Assembly (NCBI GenBank): GCA_964640385.1
Contig: CAZXFL010000006.1
Location: 1-64,000 of the forward strand
Origin: JBBDIK01 sp964640385
GTDB lineage: Bacteria > Actinomycetota > UBA4738 > JBBDHU01
Length of the DNA stretch: 64,000 nt
Reading direction: 5' to 3'
The notes beneath the pieces are model-generated. The model saw only the letters and a program-made list of their open reading frames with translations, was not told the origin of the DNA and searched no databases. Positions 1 to 7,199 of the stretch are shown piece after piece (the stretch's first letter is position 1; every line of letters starts with the position of its first letter). The position numbers and the translations under genes are program-made.

Positions 1-16
1 GCACCACACGGATGCC

Positions 17-901
17 CTACAGCGTCGGGGGCTTGGCCTCCTCCCAGAGGATGGTCATGTCGTCGTGGTTGTCGGCGTCGTACTTGACCGGGACCCGGAC
101 CCCCGGAACGACGTTCGCCGCGTACTTCGGGTCGATCGCCGCGGCGCTCGCCGGAGCGTCCTTGGTCTCACCCTCCATGGTGATGACCAGGTCAACGACG
201 AAGAGTTGGTACTTGCCGACCGTCTGACCGGTGTTCTGCACGCTCTGCACGACGGCGCTGCCGTCCTTCCCGAACTGCCGGAGGCGCTGGCGCTTGTATT
301 CGATCTCGGATTCCGAGGGAAGCATCCCTTGCGCGGCACCCTGAGCGACCAACTCCGGGGTCGCGGCGACGTCCTTTCCGACGATCACGCCCTGTCCGCC
401 GGCCGCACCAGCCATCGGGGCGGACAGCGCCGACTCCCATTCGATCACGACGTTCTGCAGGTTCGCGGGGTCGACCTTGACGGGGAGGGGCCTGCCGCTG
501 GTCAGCGCGCCGAGCAACATCAAGGGGACGTATTCCTTCTTGGTGATCTGGTACGGCTGCCGTCCGGGGATCTGGATCTGCAGCTGAAGCTCGACCTGCG
601 GCTGCTCATTCATCGTGACGCCCGTCTGGCGCATCCCGACGATCGCGGCTTGTCCCGCGAGCCCCGTCACCTTCAGCTGCTGGGCCTCTTGCGCCCGGCC
701 CCTGGCCTTCACCCCGATCGCGACGAGACCGACGCCGACGATCAGCTCGATGACGCCGATGATCAGGAGCGTGTTGCGGATGATGGGGACCGAGAACGCT
801 ACCCCGATGAAGATGACCCCAACGACGAGCTGCACGATCCCACCGATGAGGAGCCCATAGCTCGGGCGCTTGCTCCAGGTCATCCCCGTCATGGTGTCCA
901 T
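17..901 (-). CDS. Two-TM membrane protein of unknown function
   Basis: A 294-residue protein that I do not recognise. Two hydrophobic segments sit near the N-terminus (about residues 16-37 and 43-64, rich in Ile/Val/Gly). They are followed by a roughly 220-residue soluble part with repeated beta-like stretches (QVELQLQIQIPG, PLPVKVDPANLQNVVIEW, VPVKYDADNHDDMTI). That pattern suggests two related beta domains, each ending in a VKxDxxN-like motif; this is inference. I chose ATG at 901 over the in-frame start at 940 because a TAGGCT -10-like box (910-915, minus strand) lies 8 nt before it, which fits a near-leaderless start. It is divergent from the antitoxin gene that follows. Confidence 0.6.
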   Translation of the reverse strand: MDTMTGMTWSKRPSYGLLIGGIVQLVVGVIFIGVAFSVPIIRNTLLIIGVIELIVGVGLVAIGVKARGRAQEAQQLKVTGLAGQAAIVGMRQTGVTMNEQPQVELQLQIQIPGRQPYQITKKEYVPLMLLGALTSGRPLPVKVDPANLQNVVIEWESALSAPMAGAAGGQGVIVGKDVAATPELVAQGAAQGMLPSESEIEYKRQRLRQFGKDGSAVVQSVQNTGQTVGKYQLFVVDLVITMEGETKDAPASAAAIDPKYAANVVPGVRVPVKYDADNHDDMTILWEEAKPPTL

Positions 902-1003
902 GGAGGGCGAGCCTACCCCGAAAGGGGTCGGCGGCACCAATGCGACCCCGAACGGGCACGGTCCACCGAGTTATCGCCCATTACTGTGTGCTATCCTTGA
1001 CAC

Positions 1004-1243
1004 ATGCGTATGCACGTGTCAGTGGACGAGGACCTCGTTCGCCAACTCGACGCGAAGGTCGGCCCCCGCGGTCGGAGCGCGTTCCTTGAGCGCCTGATCC
1101 GACACGCCCTCGAGGACGAGCATCGCTGGGAGCTCATCATGTCCGCCGTGGGGGCGATCCCTGATCGAGGACACGACTGGGATGCCGGTCCCGCCACCTG
1201 GGTTCGCGACCAACGACGGAGCGCCTCCGACCGGATCGGCTGA
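1004..1243 (+). CDS. Ribbon-helix-helix antitoxin, VapB-like
   Basis: A 79-residue protein whose first 45 residues look like a ribbon-helix-helix DNA-binding domain (MRMHVSVDEDLVRQLDAKV then GRSAFLERLIRHAL). The rest would be the toxin-binding tail, including an acidic/aromatic stretch (GHDWDAGPATWVRD). The stop codon overlaps the start of the PIN gene by one base (TGATG), typical of a toxin-antitoxin operon. A TATCCT box at 992-997 lies exactly 6 nt before the ATG, so the mRNA is probably leaderless. The family fit is by pattern only. Confidence 0.75.
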   Translation: MRMHVSVDEDLVRQLDAKVGPRGRSAFLERLIRHALEDEHRWELIMSAVGAIPDRGHDWDAGPATWVRDQRRSASDRIG

Positions 1244-1638
1244 TGGGGTCGATCGTCCTGGATTCGACCGTCCTCATCGACTTCCTTCGCCGGCGGCTCC
1301 AGACGGTCTGGCGCGTCTCGATGCTCCAGCAGACCGGAGACGTCCCCTACGTGTCCCCGATCAGCGTCGAGGAGATCGTCCGCGGACTCCGTCCACGCGA
1401 GGAGGAGGCAGCTCGCGCCCTCTTCGAAGGCCTCCATCCCGCACCCCTGGGAACCGAGGAAGGGTGGCGTGCCGGGACCTGGCGTCGCACCTTCGCCAAG
1501 AAAGGGAAAAGCCTGGCCCAAGCGGATTGCCTCATCGCCGCATCGGCGTTCTCCCTCGGAGCACGACTCGGGACCGGCAACCCCAAGGACTTCCCGATGA
1601 GCGACATCCAGGTCGAGCACTGGCCGGTCGGCGAGTAG
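1243..1638 (+). CDS. PIN-domain ribonuclease toxin, VapC-like
   Basis: A 131-residue PIN-domain protein, usual length for VapC. The expected acidic residues are visible: Asp in VLDSTVLIDFL at the N-terminus, Glu in SVEEIVRG in the middle, and Asp in AQADCLIAASA near the C-terminus, followed by a GTGNPKDF segment like the conserved T-x-N-x-x-D-F end of the family. PIN toxins cleave RNA using these acids to hold Mg or Mn. The preceding RHH gene is the natural antitoxin. The specific RNA target cannot be read from the sequence. Confidence 0.8.
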   Translation: MGSIVLDSTVLIDFLRRRLQTVWRVSMLQQTGDVPYVSPISVEEIVRGLRPREEEAARALFEGLHPAPLGTEEGWRAGTWRRTFAKKGKSLAQADCLIAASAFSLGARLGTGNPKDFPMSDIQVEHWPVGE

Positions 1639-1686
1639 GCTCCCGGCGCGCCGCCGTCAGCGCCCAACGAGGGAGCGACGAGGCGG

Positions 1687-1714
1687 AAGGGGCGGAGATT
1701 ACCTCCGCCCCTTT
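1687..1714. terminator. Hairpin terminator between convergent genes
   Basis: An 11-bp perfect stem (1687-1697 with 1703-1713) with a 5-base loop and a short T run on the plus strand. It lies between the vapC-like gene and the convergent TSP3-repeat gene, so it probably stops vapC transcription. It is weaker for the minus strand. Confidence 0.65.
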
Positions 1715-1771
1715 GAGTCCGCTTTCGATATCCGGAAGATGAGCTGGGGTGCTCGCTCTTCTGGCGTGCTA

Positions 1772-2398
1772 TCAGTCGTCGTCGTCCTCGCCGTGCTCGT
1801 TCTCACAACGGTCGTCGACGTCGTCGTCCTCGTCCTCGTCATCGACCTGATCGGCGTCCGAGTCCTCGTTGCCATCCTCGGTTCCGTCGTTGTCGGAGTC
1901 GTCGTCGTGGACCTTGGTCCCGAAATCGTTCTCGTCCTCGTCGTCGATCCCGTCACTGTCGGAGTCGTCGTCGTCAGCCACACAGCCCTCGTCGGCGTCG
2001 TCCTCGTCTTCGTCATCGACCGAATCAGCGTCCGAGTCGTCGTCGCCATCTTCGGTCCCGTCGTTGTCGGAGTCGTCGTCGGTCGGGTCGGTATCGAACT
2101 CGTCGACCTCGTCGCCGTCGTCGATCCCGTCGTTATCGGAGTCCTCATCGGTTGGGTCGGCATCGTTCTCGAACTCGTCGATGTTGTCCAGGGCGTCGTG
2201 ATCCGGGTCCCTGTGGGCGTTCTTCACGTTCGCGTTCAGCCCGTTCGTAACTTCCCAATGGTTCGGCATGCCGTCGTGGTCGCTATCGCGGGAAGCGGCT
2301 GCTGCTGGCCCTGCGGTCATCCCGATCCCGTAATAGGCCACCAGCGCGGTACCCGCGGCGATGCGGACCAGCCGGTGCCTGAGAGAGCGTTCCTGCAT
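1772..2398 (-). CDS. Secreted Asp-rich protein with thrombospondin type 3-like Ca-binding repeats
   Basis: A 208-residue protein. An N-terminal signal peptide (RHRLVRIAAGTALVAYYGIG, with AAAA near the likely cleavage site) precedes a low-complexity acidic region with many DSDNDGxxDxDE units. This is the pattern of thrombospondin type 3 / dockerin-like calcium loops (DxDxDGxxD). A DGMPNHWEVTNGL segment near residue 45 is typical of the start of such repeat arrays. I chose ATG 2398 because AGGAGG lies just upstream. The protein should be exported and bind Ca2+. It is divergent from the ECF sigma gene and shares inverted-repeat elements with it. The reverse frames look open only because the repeats are so biased. 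Confidence 0.75.
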   Translation of the reverse strand: MQERSLRHRLVRIAAGTALVAYYGIGMTAGPAAAASRDSDHDGMPNHWEVTNGLNANVKNAHRDPDHDALDNIDEFENDADPTDEDSDNDGIDDGDEVDEFDTDPTDDDSDNDGTEDGDDDSDADSVDDEDEDDADEGCVADDDDSDSDGIDDEDENDFGTKVHDDDSDNDGTEDGNEDSDADQVDDEDEDDDVDDRCENEHGEDDDD

Positions 2399-2493
2399 GT
2401 TCACTCCTCCTGTTCGGCAGCCAGGGCCACCTCGACGAGGCCCCCGGCTTTGCGTCCCCGCCTCGCGGCAGGTTTGCCCGTTCGTGGACATCC

Positions 2494-2592
2494 CTTGTAT
2501 CGGCAGGCACAGCCTCTTTCCTGCGTCCTGCTGCCCCTTTTTCTCCCGCCTTGGGGGACTCTCGGACCCTGCCGATACAAGAGACGCAGGAA
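2494..2592. promoter_or_regulatory. Divergent control region with two inverted repeats
   Basis: CTTGTATCGGCAGG (2494-2507) and CCTGCCGATACAAG (2568-2581) are perfect inverted copies, so the same 14-bp sequence points outward toward each gene. A second pair, TTCCTGCGTC (2518-2527) and GACGCAGGAA (2583-2592), is also perfect. Upstream of CGATA, at about 14 nt, lie GGAAA (minus direction) and GGGGA (plus direction), a spacing like ECF promoters. This suggests that both genes carry the same promoter type, perhaps read by the adjacent sigma factor. The repeats are seen directly; the promoter role is inference. Confidence 0.55.
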
Positions 2593-2621
2593 CATCGCGA
2601 GGAGGAACGATTCAGAACCGG

Positions 2622-3176
2622 GTGAGGCACGAACAGCCGTCCGATCTGGCAGCGCTGGTCGACAGGGCGATCGGCGGCGATGTCGAGGCGTTCCACGCGC
2701 TGTACGAGAGCTACCACCGGCGCGTGGTCACCTACGCCGATGTTCGGCTCCGAGGGAGGGAGGAGGCGGAGGACGTGGCGCAAGATGTCTTCCTCGCGGT
2801 TTGGCGACAGCTCCCGGCGTTCGAGGACCGCCACCCCGACGCGTTCCCCGCATGGCTGTTCCGGATCGCACACAACGTGGTCACCGATCGCGTCCGTCGG
2901 GCCGCCCGACGACGCTCGGTGCCGCTGGAAATGATTCCGGGCGAACCGCGATCGAAGGAGGAGGGCGTGCTTTCCCACATGCTCTCCGATGAGGCGGTGG
3001 CAGACATGCTCGGCGGCCTGCCCGAGCGGCAGCGAGAGGTCCTGATCCTCCGCTTCATCCTCGATCTTCCACAGCGCCAGGTCGCCCGGATCCTGGAACT
3101 CGGGGAAGGGGCGGTCGAGTCGCTCCAGGTTCGTGCGCTGCGGAGCCTTCGCAAGGAGATGCCACATGCAACGTAG
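2622..3176 (+). CDS. ECF-family RNA polymerase sigma factor
   Basis: A 184-residue sigma factor with region 2 (residues about 8-75: AIGGDVEAFHALYESYHRRV, EEAEDVAQDVFLAVWRQLP, FPAWLFRIAHNVVTDRVRR) and region 4 (about 120-180: LGGLPERQREVLILRFILDL then ILELGEGAVESLQVRALRSL). It directs RNA polymerase to a small regulon. Start choice is uncertain: GTG 2622 is the first usual start, but GGAGG at 2601-2605 sits better for an ATT codon at 2610. It overlaps the DUF5667 gene by 11 bp, the usual place for an anti-sigma or partner membrane protein. Confidence 0.85.
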   Translation: MRHEQPSDLAALVDRAIGGDVEAFHALYESYHRRVVTYADVRLRGREEAEDVAQDVFLAVWRQLPAFEDRHPDAFPAWLFRIAHNVVTDRVRRAARRRSVPLEMIPGEPRSKEEGVLSHMLSDEAVADMLGGLPERQREVLILRFILDLPQRQVARILELGEGAVESLQVRALRSLRKEMPHAT

Positions 3177-4170
3177 CGAACGAGCGTTCGAGCAGGCGTG
3201 GCGCCGAGTGGCCACCGGGGAATCGCCGGACCAGGTCGCGGGCAACCACGTCGATCTGCATGAGCTCCGAGACGTGCTCGAACTCGCCGACGCCCTTCGC
3301 GCGGTCGGCCGCGACCCGCGCCTAACAGAGCCCAACGGGTGGGAACGACTCGAAGCGCGACTCGCTCCTCGGGCCCCCCGGATCCACGAGGTGGCGCCCC
3401 GCCGCCGGGTGCGTCGCCGGGCCGTTCCGATCCTCCTGGCCGCCGCGCTGAGCGTCGCTCTCCTCAGCGGCACGGCCCTGGGCGCGAAGCCCGGCACTCC
3501 ACTGTATCCGGCTCGCCGGGTCATCGAACGCGTCGCAGTCGCGGTGTCCCCCTCGTCGGGAACGGACCTCCGCGTCGCGTACGCGCGGCTCGACGACGTG
3601 CTGTTCGCGCTCCGTGAGGGACGGGAGGCCTTGGCGCCCGATCTCGCCCGCGACCTGATGACGGCCCGTGCGAGCGCGGGCCAGGCCGGTGTTGACCTCA
3701 CGGACCTCGACGGCCGGATCGCGAGAGACGTTCCCGCGGCGCTGGAGGGCGTGTCCACTCAGACCCAAGCGGTCGTCCGCAGCATCCTGGGGAGCCTCCT
3801 TCCGCCAGAGACAGCCCCGAGTCCGCCGGCAACGACGCCCTCGGATGGAGACGGCACACGCGCCAGCGGAGGGCCAGGCACCGACCCCGGCCCCGACGGC
3901 AAGGACGAGGCCGCTCATCACGCGAAGCCACCTTCCGATCGGAAGGATCAGGGGGGCGACCGAGACAACCACGGGGGAAATGGCGACGGCCGGCCGGACG
4001 GTAGTGGCGGAGATGACGAGCCGAGTGGCGGAGATGACGAGCCGAGTGGCGGAGATGACGAGCCGAGTGGCGGAGACGACGAGCCGAGTGGCGGAGATGA
4101 CGAGCCGAGTGGCGGAGATGACGAGGAACCGAGGACACCCGGTGACGACTCCGGCGGTGGAGACGACTAG
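3166..4170 (+). CDS. DUF5667-type membrane protein with Asp-rich repeat tail
   Basis: A 334-residue protein. The cytoplasmic N-terminal part (to about residue 80) ends in an Arg-rich stretch before one membrane segment (AVPILLAAALSVALLSGTALG). A DUF5667-like helical domain follows (GTPLYPARRVIERVAVAV, then ARLDDVLFALREGREA). The last ~100 residues are disordered and contain six SGGDDEP units. ATG 3166 is preceded by AAGGAG. The position directly after the ECF gene suggests an anti-sigma or sigma-modulating role, but no zinc-binding HxxxCxxC motif is visible, so this is inference. The acidic outside tail resembles the Asp-rich secreted protein encoded divergently. Confidence 0.7.
   Translation: MQRSERAFEQAWRRVATGESPDQVAGNHVDLHELRDVLELADALRAVGRDPRLTEPNGWERLEARLAPRAPRIHEVAPRRRVRRRAVPILLAAALSVALLSGTALGAKPGTPLYPARRVIERVAVAVSPSSGTDLRVAYARLDDVLFALREGREALAPDLARDLMTARASAGQAGVDLTDLDGRIARDVPAALEGVSTQTQAVVRSILGSLLPPETAPSPPATTPSDGDGTRASGGPGTDPGPDGKDEAAHHAKPPSDRKDQGGDRDNHGGNGDGRPDGSGGDDEPSGGDDEPSGGDDEPSGGDDEPSGGDDEPSGGDDEEPRTPGDDSGGGDD
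4003..4127 (+). repeat. Six tandem 21-bp units inside the DUF5667 gene
   Basis: Six near-identical 21-bp units encode SGGDDEP repeats. Unit 4 differs by one silent base (gac for gat) and the last unit ends differently (EE). The copy number is likely to vary between strains by slippage; this is inference. Confidence 0.9.
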
Positions 4171-4299
4171 CAGTCCAGCGGCGCTCACCGGACCTCCCAA
4201 CCGACGACACCGGGCTTGGGTGACGTCGCGTCACCACGGCGTCACCACGAGCACTTCGCCTGAGTCGCGCAACAGCAAGGATCCACAGGTCAGAGTATG

Positions 4300-4383
4300 T
4301 GGGCGAGGGGGGACTCGAACCCCCACATCCTTTCGGACACAGGATCCTGAATCCTGCGCGTCTACCAATTCCGCCACTCGCCC
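4300..4383 (-). tRNA. tRNA-Leu (anticodon CAG)
   Basis: Reading the minus strand, GGGCGAG pairs with CTCGCCC as a 7-bp acceptor stem. The anticodon stem CAGGA/TCCTG holds loop TTCAGGA with anticodon CAG. A long variable arm (class II) and a GGTTCGAGTCC T-arm follow. Length is 84 nt; CCA is not encoded. Confidence 0.95.
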
Positions 4384-4439
4384 GGAGTCGCGGCTGACAG
4401 GGTAGCCGTCGGGCGCTCCGTCCGACCAGGCGCCGGACC

Positions 4440-4934
4440 CTACGCTGGTACCTCGCGCAGACGGCCGCTGCCCACGTCGTAGACGAAGCCCCGGACCTGA
4501 CCCTCGTTCTTGAGAAATCCGCTGGCCCGCACGATAGCCACGTTCGCCCGCACGCTGTCATCGATGTTGGGGAAGAACCCGAGTGGGAACGGCGGTCGGG
4601 AGCCGGTCGCATCCTCGATCTGTACCGCGACTGCGTCCTCACTGAACATCGCCATCCCGCAGTTCGTGTGGTGGATCAGCATCACATCAGTCGTCCCTTG
4701 CAGGTGCTGGGAGATCGTGATAGACCGGAGCGCATCGTCGGTGGCCAGCCCGCCAGCGTTGCGGACGACGTGCGCATCACCGGACGCCAGGCCGAGCATC
4801 GCCGCCGGGTCCAGGCGGGCATCGATGCAGGTGAGCACGACCACCGGCTTCGCGGGCGGCATCTCCAGTTCACCGTCGCCGAACGACTCCGCATACGCTT
4901 CGTTGTTGCCGTCGAGTTCGTCGATGACGGACAT
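4440..4934 (-). CDS. Beta-class carbonic anhydrase
   Basis: A 164-residue small beta-carbonic anhydrase, interconverting CO2 and bicarbonate. Zinc ligands are visible: Cys36 with Asp38 and Arg40 in LTCIDARLD, and His89 and Cys92 in HHTNCGM. The VRNAGG segment (about 57-62) is also typical. The length matches the short cytosolic actinobacterial type. ATG 4934 has GGGGAGA about 10 nt upstream, and a TACACT -10 box lies at 4967-4972 on the minus strand. It is divergent from the alpha/beta hydrolase gene. Confidence 0.9.
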   Translation of the reverse strand: MSVIDELDGNNEAYAESFGDGELEMPPAKPVVVLTCIDARLDPAAMLGLASGDAHVVRNAGGLATDDALRSITISQHLQGTTDVMLIHHTNCGMAMFSEDAVAVQIEDATGSRPPFPLGFFPNIDDSVRANVAIVRASGFLKNEGQVRGFVYDVGSGRLREVPA

Positions 4935-5027
4935 GGAACTCGTCTCCCCTTCCGTTGGGCGGCCGCAGTGTAGTCGACCCACCCGTCCGGATTGACGCAG
5001 GCCCCCAGGGGCGCGGAGGATGCGACC

Positions 5028-5834
5028 ATGGGGACGGACACGACCGAAGACCGCATCGACGTCACCTCGAGAGACGGCACGACCATCGCCTGCTTCCGGA
5101 GCGGTTCCGGCCCCTCCCTCGTCCTGGTCCACGGGACCCTCGGCAGCCACGTTCGATGGCAACCCCTCCTCCCCAAGCTCGACGAACACTTCACCACCTT
5201 CGCAGTCGACCGGCGCGGACGCGGCGAGAGCGGCGACACCGAGCCGTACGCGATCGAGCGCGAGTTCGAGGACATCGCCGTGGTGGTGGACGCCGTCCCT
5301 GGGCCCGTCGACCTGTTCGGTCACTCCTACGGCGCGCTCGTCGCGATGGAGGCGGCCCTGCTGACCGGCAGCGTGCGCCGGCTCGTCCTCTATGAGCCGG
5401 CGATCCCCACCGAGGGTCCCGACTATCCGGAAGGCGCGCTCGAGGAACTCGAGAAGATCTACGGGTCGCAAGGAGCGGAGGCGGTCCTCGAGGCGTTCCT
5501 CACGAACGTGGTTCGGATGCCGCCTGAGGAGCTGGATCTGATGCGCGCCTCGCCCGCGTGGCCGGCGCGTGTCCAGGCCGTCCCGACACTGGTCCGCGAA
5601 GGCCGGGCCGAGGTCGCCTATCGCTGGGATGCGCAGCGGTTCGCGGAGCTCACCGTCCCGACACAAGTGATGATGGGAAGCTTGAGTCCGCAGTACCTCA
5701 CTCACTCCGCGCGAACGGCCCGGATGGCGATCCCGCACGCGACCCTCGCCGTGCTCGACGGCCAGCAGCACGTCGCGATGGACACGGCTCCGGACCTGTT
5801 CCTGACCACCCTCCTGGACTTCCTGAAGGGCTGA
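5028..5834 (+). CDS. Alpha/beta-fold hydrolase
   Basis: A 268-residue alpha/beta hydrolase. Visible are the oxyanion HGTLGSHVRW, the nucleophile elbow GHSYG with Ser100, and His248 in GQQHVAMD. The usual acid after strand 7 (normally G-x-x-D/S-P) reads MGSLSPQ, with Ser where Asp is expected, so the acid may come from another position. I chose ATG 5028 because GGAGGA sits 7 nt upstream; an upstream in-frame ATG at 4992 has no such site. The substrate cannot be told; it could be an esterase, lactonase or haloperoxidase-like enzyme. Confidence 0.8.
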   Translation: MGTDTTEDRIDVTSRDGTTIACFRSGSGPSLVLVHGTLGSHVRWQPLLPKLDEHFTTFAVDRRGRGESGDTEPYAIEREFEDIAVVVDAVPGPVDLFGHSYGALVAMEAALLTGSVRRLVLYEPAIPTEGPDYPEGALEELEKIYGSQGAEAVLEAFLTNVVRMPPEELDLMRASPAWPARVQAVPTLVREGRAEVAYRWDAQRFAELTVPTQVMMGSLSPQYLTHSARTARMAIPHATLAVLDGQQHVAMDTAPDLFLTTLLDFLKG

Positions 5835-5837
5835 CGA

Positions 5838-5918
5838 CTAGGACTTCTTCTTGCTCCGGATCACCAGGAGGACGACGAGGATCACGGCGAGCGCGCCTGC
5901 TACCACGTATCCGATCAA
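5838..5918 (-). CDS. 26-residue single-TM peptide
   Basis: A very short gene of 26 codons plus stop. The product is one hydrophobic helix (IGYVVAGALAVILVVLLVI) followed by a basic end (RSKKKS), like many actinobacterial single-pass micro-proteins. TTG 5918 is preceded by GGGGAGGTG at good distance; a GTG start at 5927 would overlap this site. It is convergent with the hydrolase gene and lies 3 nt after its stop. Function unknown. Confidence 0.55.
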   Translation of the reverse strand: MIGYVVAGALAVILVVLLVIRSKKKS

Positions 5919-6052
5919 CGGGTTCACCTCCCCTGTTCAAGTGGCCACGTGGCGTCACGATACGGCGCGGCTCTGTGCCGCGCAAGCTGCTCGTGCCTGG
6001 CCGGATGAGGCGACCCCACCCGGCCGCGCGCCCCTGTGGTAGCAATGACCTC

Positions 6053-6742
6053 GTGAGCGTCCTCCGGAACTTCGAACGCGGGCTCGAGGGGGCCGTCGAG
6101 GGCCTCTTCGCAAAGACCTTCCGGTCCGGCCTACAGCCTGTGGAGTTGGCCAAACGCATCCTGCGGGACATGGACGGCGGGCGCACGGTCGGGGCCGACG
6201 GTACCGTTTGGGTTCCGAACCGCTACGTCTTCCGTCTCTCCCCCGTCGACGCCGAGCGTTTCGGCGCCGCCGAGCGCGCATTGAAGCAAGAGCTGAGCCA
6301 AGTCGTCCGCGATGGCGCGCAGGAGCGCCGGTGGGGCCTGATGGGTCCGCCCCAGATCGAGTTCGAGACCGACGAGCACCTCAAGAAGGGCGCGTTCAAG
6401 TGCGAAGCCTCGCTGGCGGAGGGACCGACCGGCGAGCAGCCGATCCCGCCGGCGATGGCAGAGCTGAGCGTCCTGCAGGGAGACCGGCGCACCGAGTCAT
6501 TCGCCCTGTCCAAGCCGGTGACGGTCATCGGCCGCCTCGACGAGTGCGACATCACCCTGACCGACGCGGCGGCATCTCGCCGCCACACCGAGGTCCGCAA
6601 CGTCGGCGGCGTGTTCTCGGTCGCCGACATGGCCTCCACGAACGGCACGCAGGTCAACGGAGCCCCGATCACGACGCACCTGCTGCAAGACGGCGACCGC
6701 ATCACGATCGGGCAGACCGTCCTCGAGTTCCGGAGGGTTTGA
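6053..6742 (+). CDS. fhaA: FHA-domain protein FhaA (DUF3662 + FHA)
   Basis: A 229-residue protein with an N-terminal DUF3662 domain (about 1-120, starting SVLRNFERGLEGAVEGLFAKTF) and a C-terminal FHA domain (about 150-228: VIGRLDECDITLTD, SRRHTEV, STNGTQVNG). FHA domains bind phosphothreonine, here probably on the PASTA kinases or MviN-like partners. I chose GTG 6053 because it gives the conserved N-terminus. It is first in a tight run fhaA-fhaB-pstP-rodA-pbpA-two kinases. It is much shorter than the mycobacterial protein because the linker is short. Confidence 0.92.
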   Translation: MSVLRNFERGLEGAVEGLFAKTFRSGLQPVELAKRILRDMDGGRTVGADGTVWVPNRYVFRLSPVDAERFGAAERALKQELSQVVRDGAQERRWGLMGPPQIEFETDEHLKKGAFKCEASLAEGPTGEQPIPPAMAELSVLQGDRRTESFALSKPVTVIGRLDECDITLTDAAASRRHTEVRNVGGVFSVADMASTNGTQVNGAPITTHLLQDGDRITIGQTVLEFRRV

Positions 6743-6743
6743 G

Positions 6744-7199
6744 GTGGTGACGCCGTTCATCCTCACGGTCCTGAAGTTCGCGTTCCTCGGACTCCTCTAT
6801 TTCTTCGTGTACCGCGCGATCCGGACCGTGGTCGTCGACATCCGCGGACCCAAGCCCGCTCGGAAGGCCGCGAAAGCCGCCGGTTCTAAACCAGGCGGCA
6901 AGGCGAAGCCACCCGTGATCGCCATCATCCGCAAGACCGACGGGAAGAAGCTCGAGAGCCGGAAACTGAAAGAGCCACTGCAGATCGGACGCAACGAAGC
7001 CTGCGAGATCCGGCCCGACGACACCTACCTGTCGCAGTTCCACGCGAAGCTTTACCCGAAGAACGGCCTGTGGTACGTCGAGGACCTAGGCTCCACGAAC
7101 GGCACCTACCTGAACCAGCAGCGGATCACCGGTCCGGTCGAGATCCACCACGGCGACACCGTCCGGGTAGGGGAGACCACCGTGGAGCTGCGGCGATGA
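6744..7199 (+). CDS. fhaB: FHA-domain membrane protein FhaB
   Basis: A 151-residue protein with one N-terminal membrane helix (about 5-25, FILTVLKFAFLGLLYFFVY), a basic linker (about 40-60) and a C-terminal FHA domain (IGRNEACEIRPDD, SQFHAKLY, STNGTYLN). It reads phosphothreonine at the membrane and is thought to link the PASTA kinase to cell-wall synthesis proteins. The GTG start follows the fhaA stop by one base; the stop overlaps pstP as ATGA. Confidence 0.92.
   Translation: MVTPFILTVLKFAFLGLLYFFVYRAIRTVVVDIRGPKPARKAAKAAGSKPGGKAKPPVIAIIRKTDGKKLESRKLKEPLQIGRNEACEIRPDDTYLSQFHAKLYPKNGLWYVEDLGSTNGTYLNQQRITGPVEIHHGDTVRVGETTVELRR

Noticed and set aside
1004..1638. VapBC pairs as part of a defence island
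   Set aside because: No restriction, CRISPR or phage-defence genes are near either pair.
2401..2595. Small minus-strand frame between the TSP3 gene and sigma gene
   Set aside because: It lies on the inverted-repeat control region and has no ribosome site or family features.
4003..4127. Possible CRISPR-like tandem repeat
   Set aside because: Units are contiguous, without spacers, and in frame with a protein.
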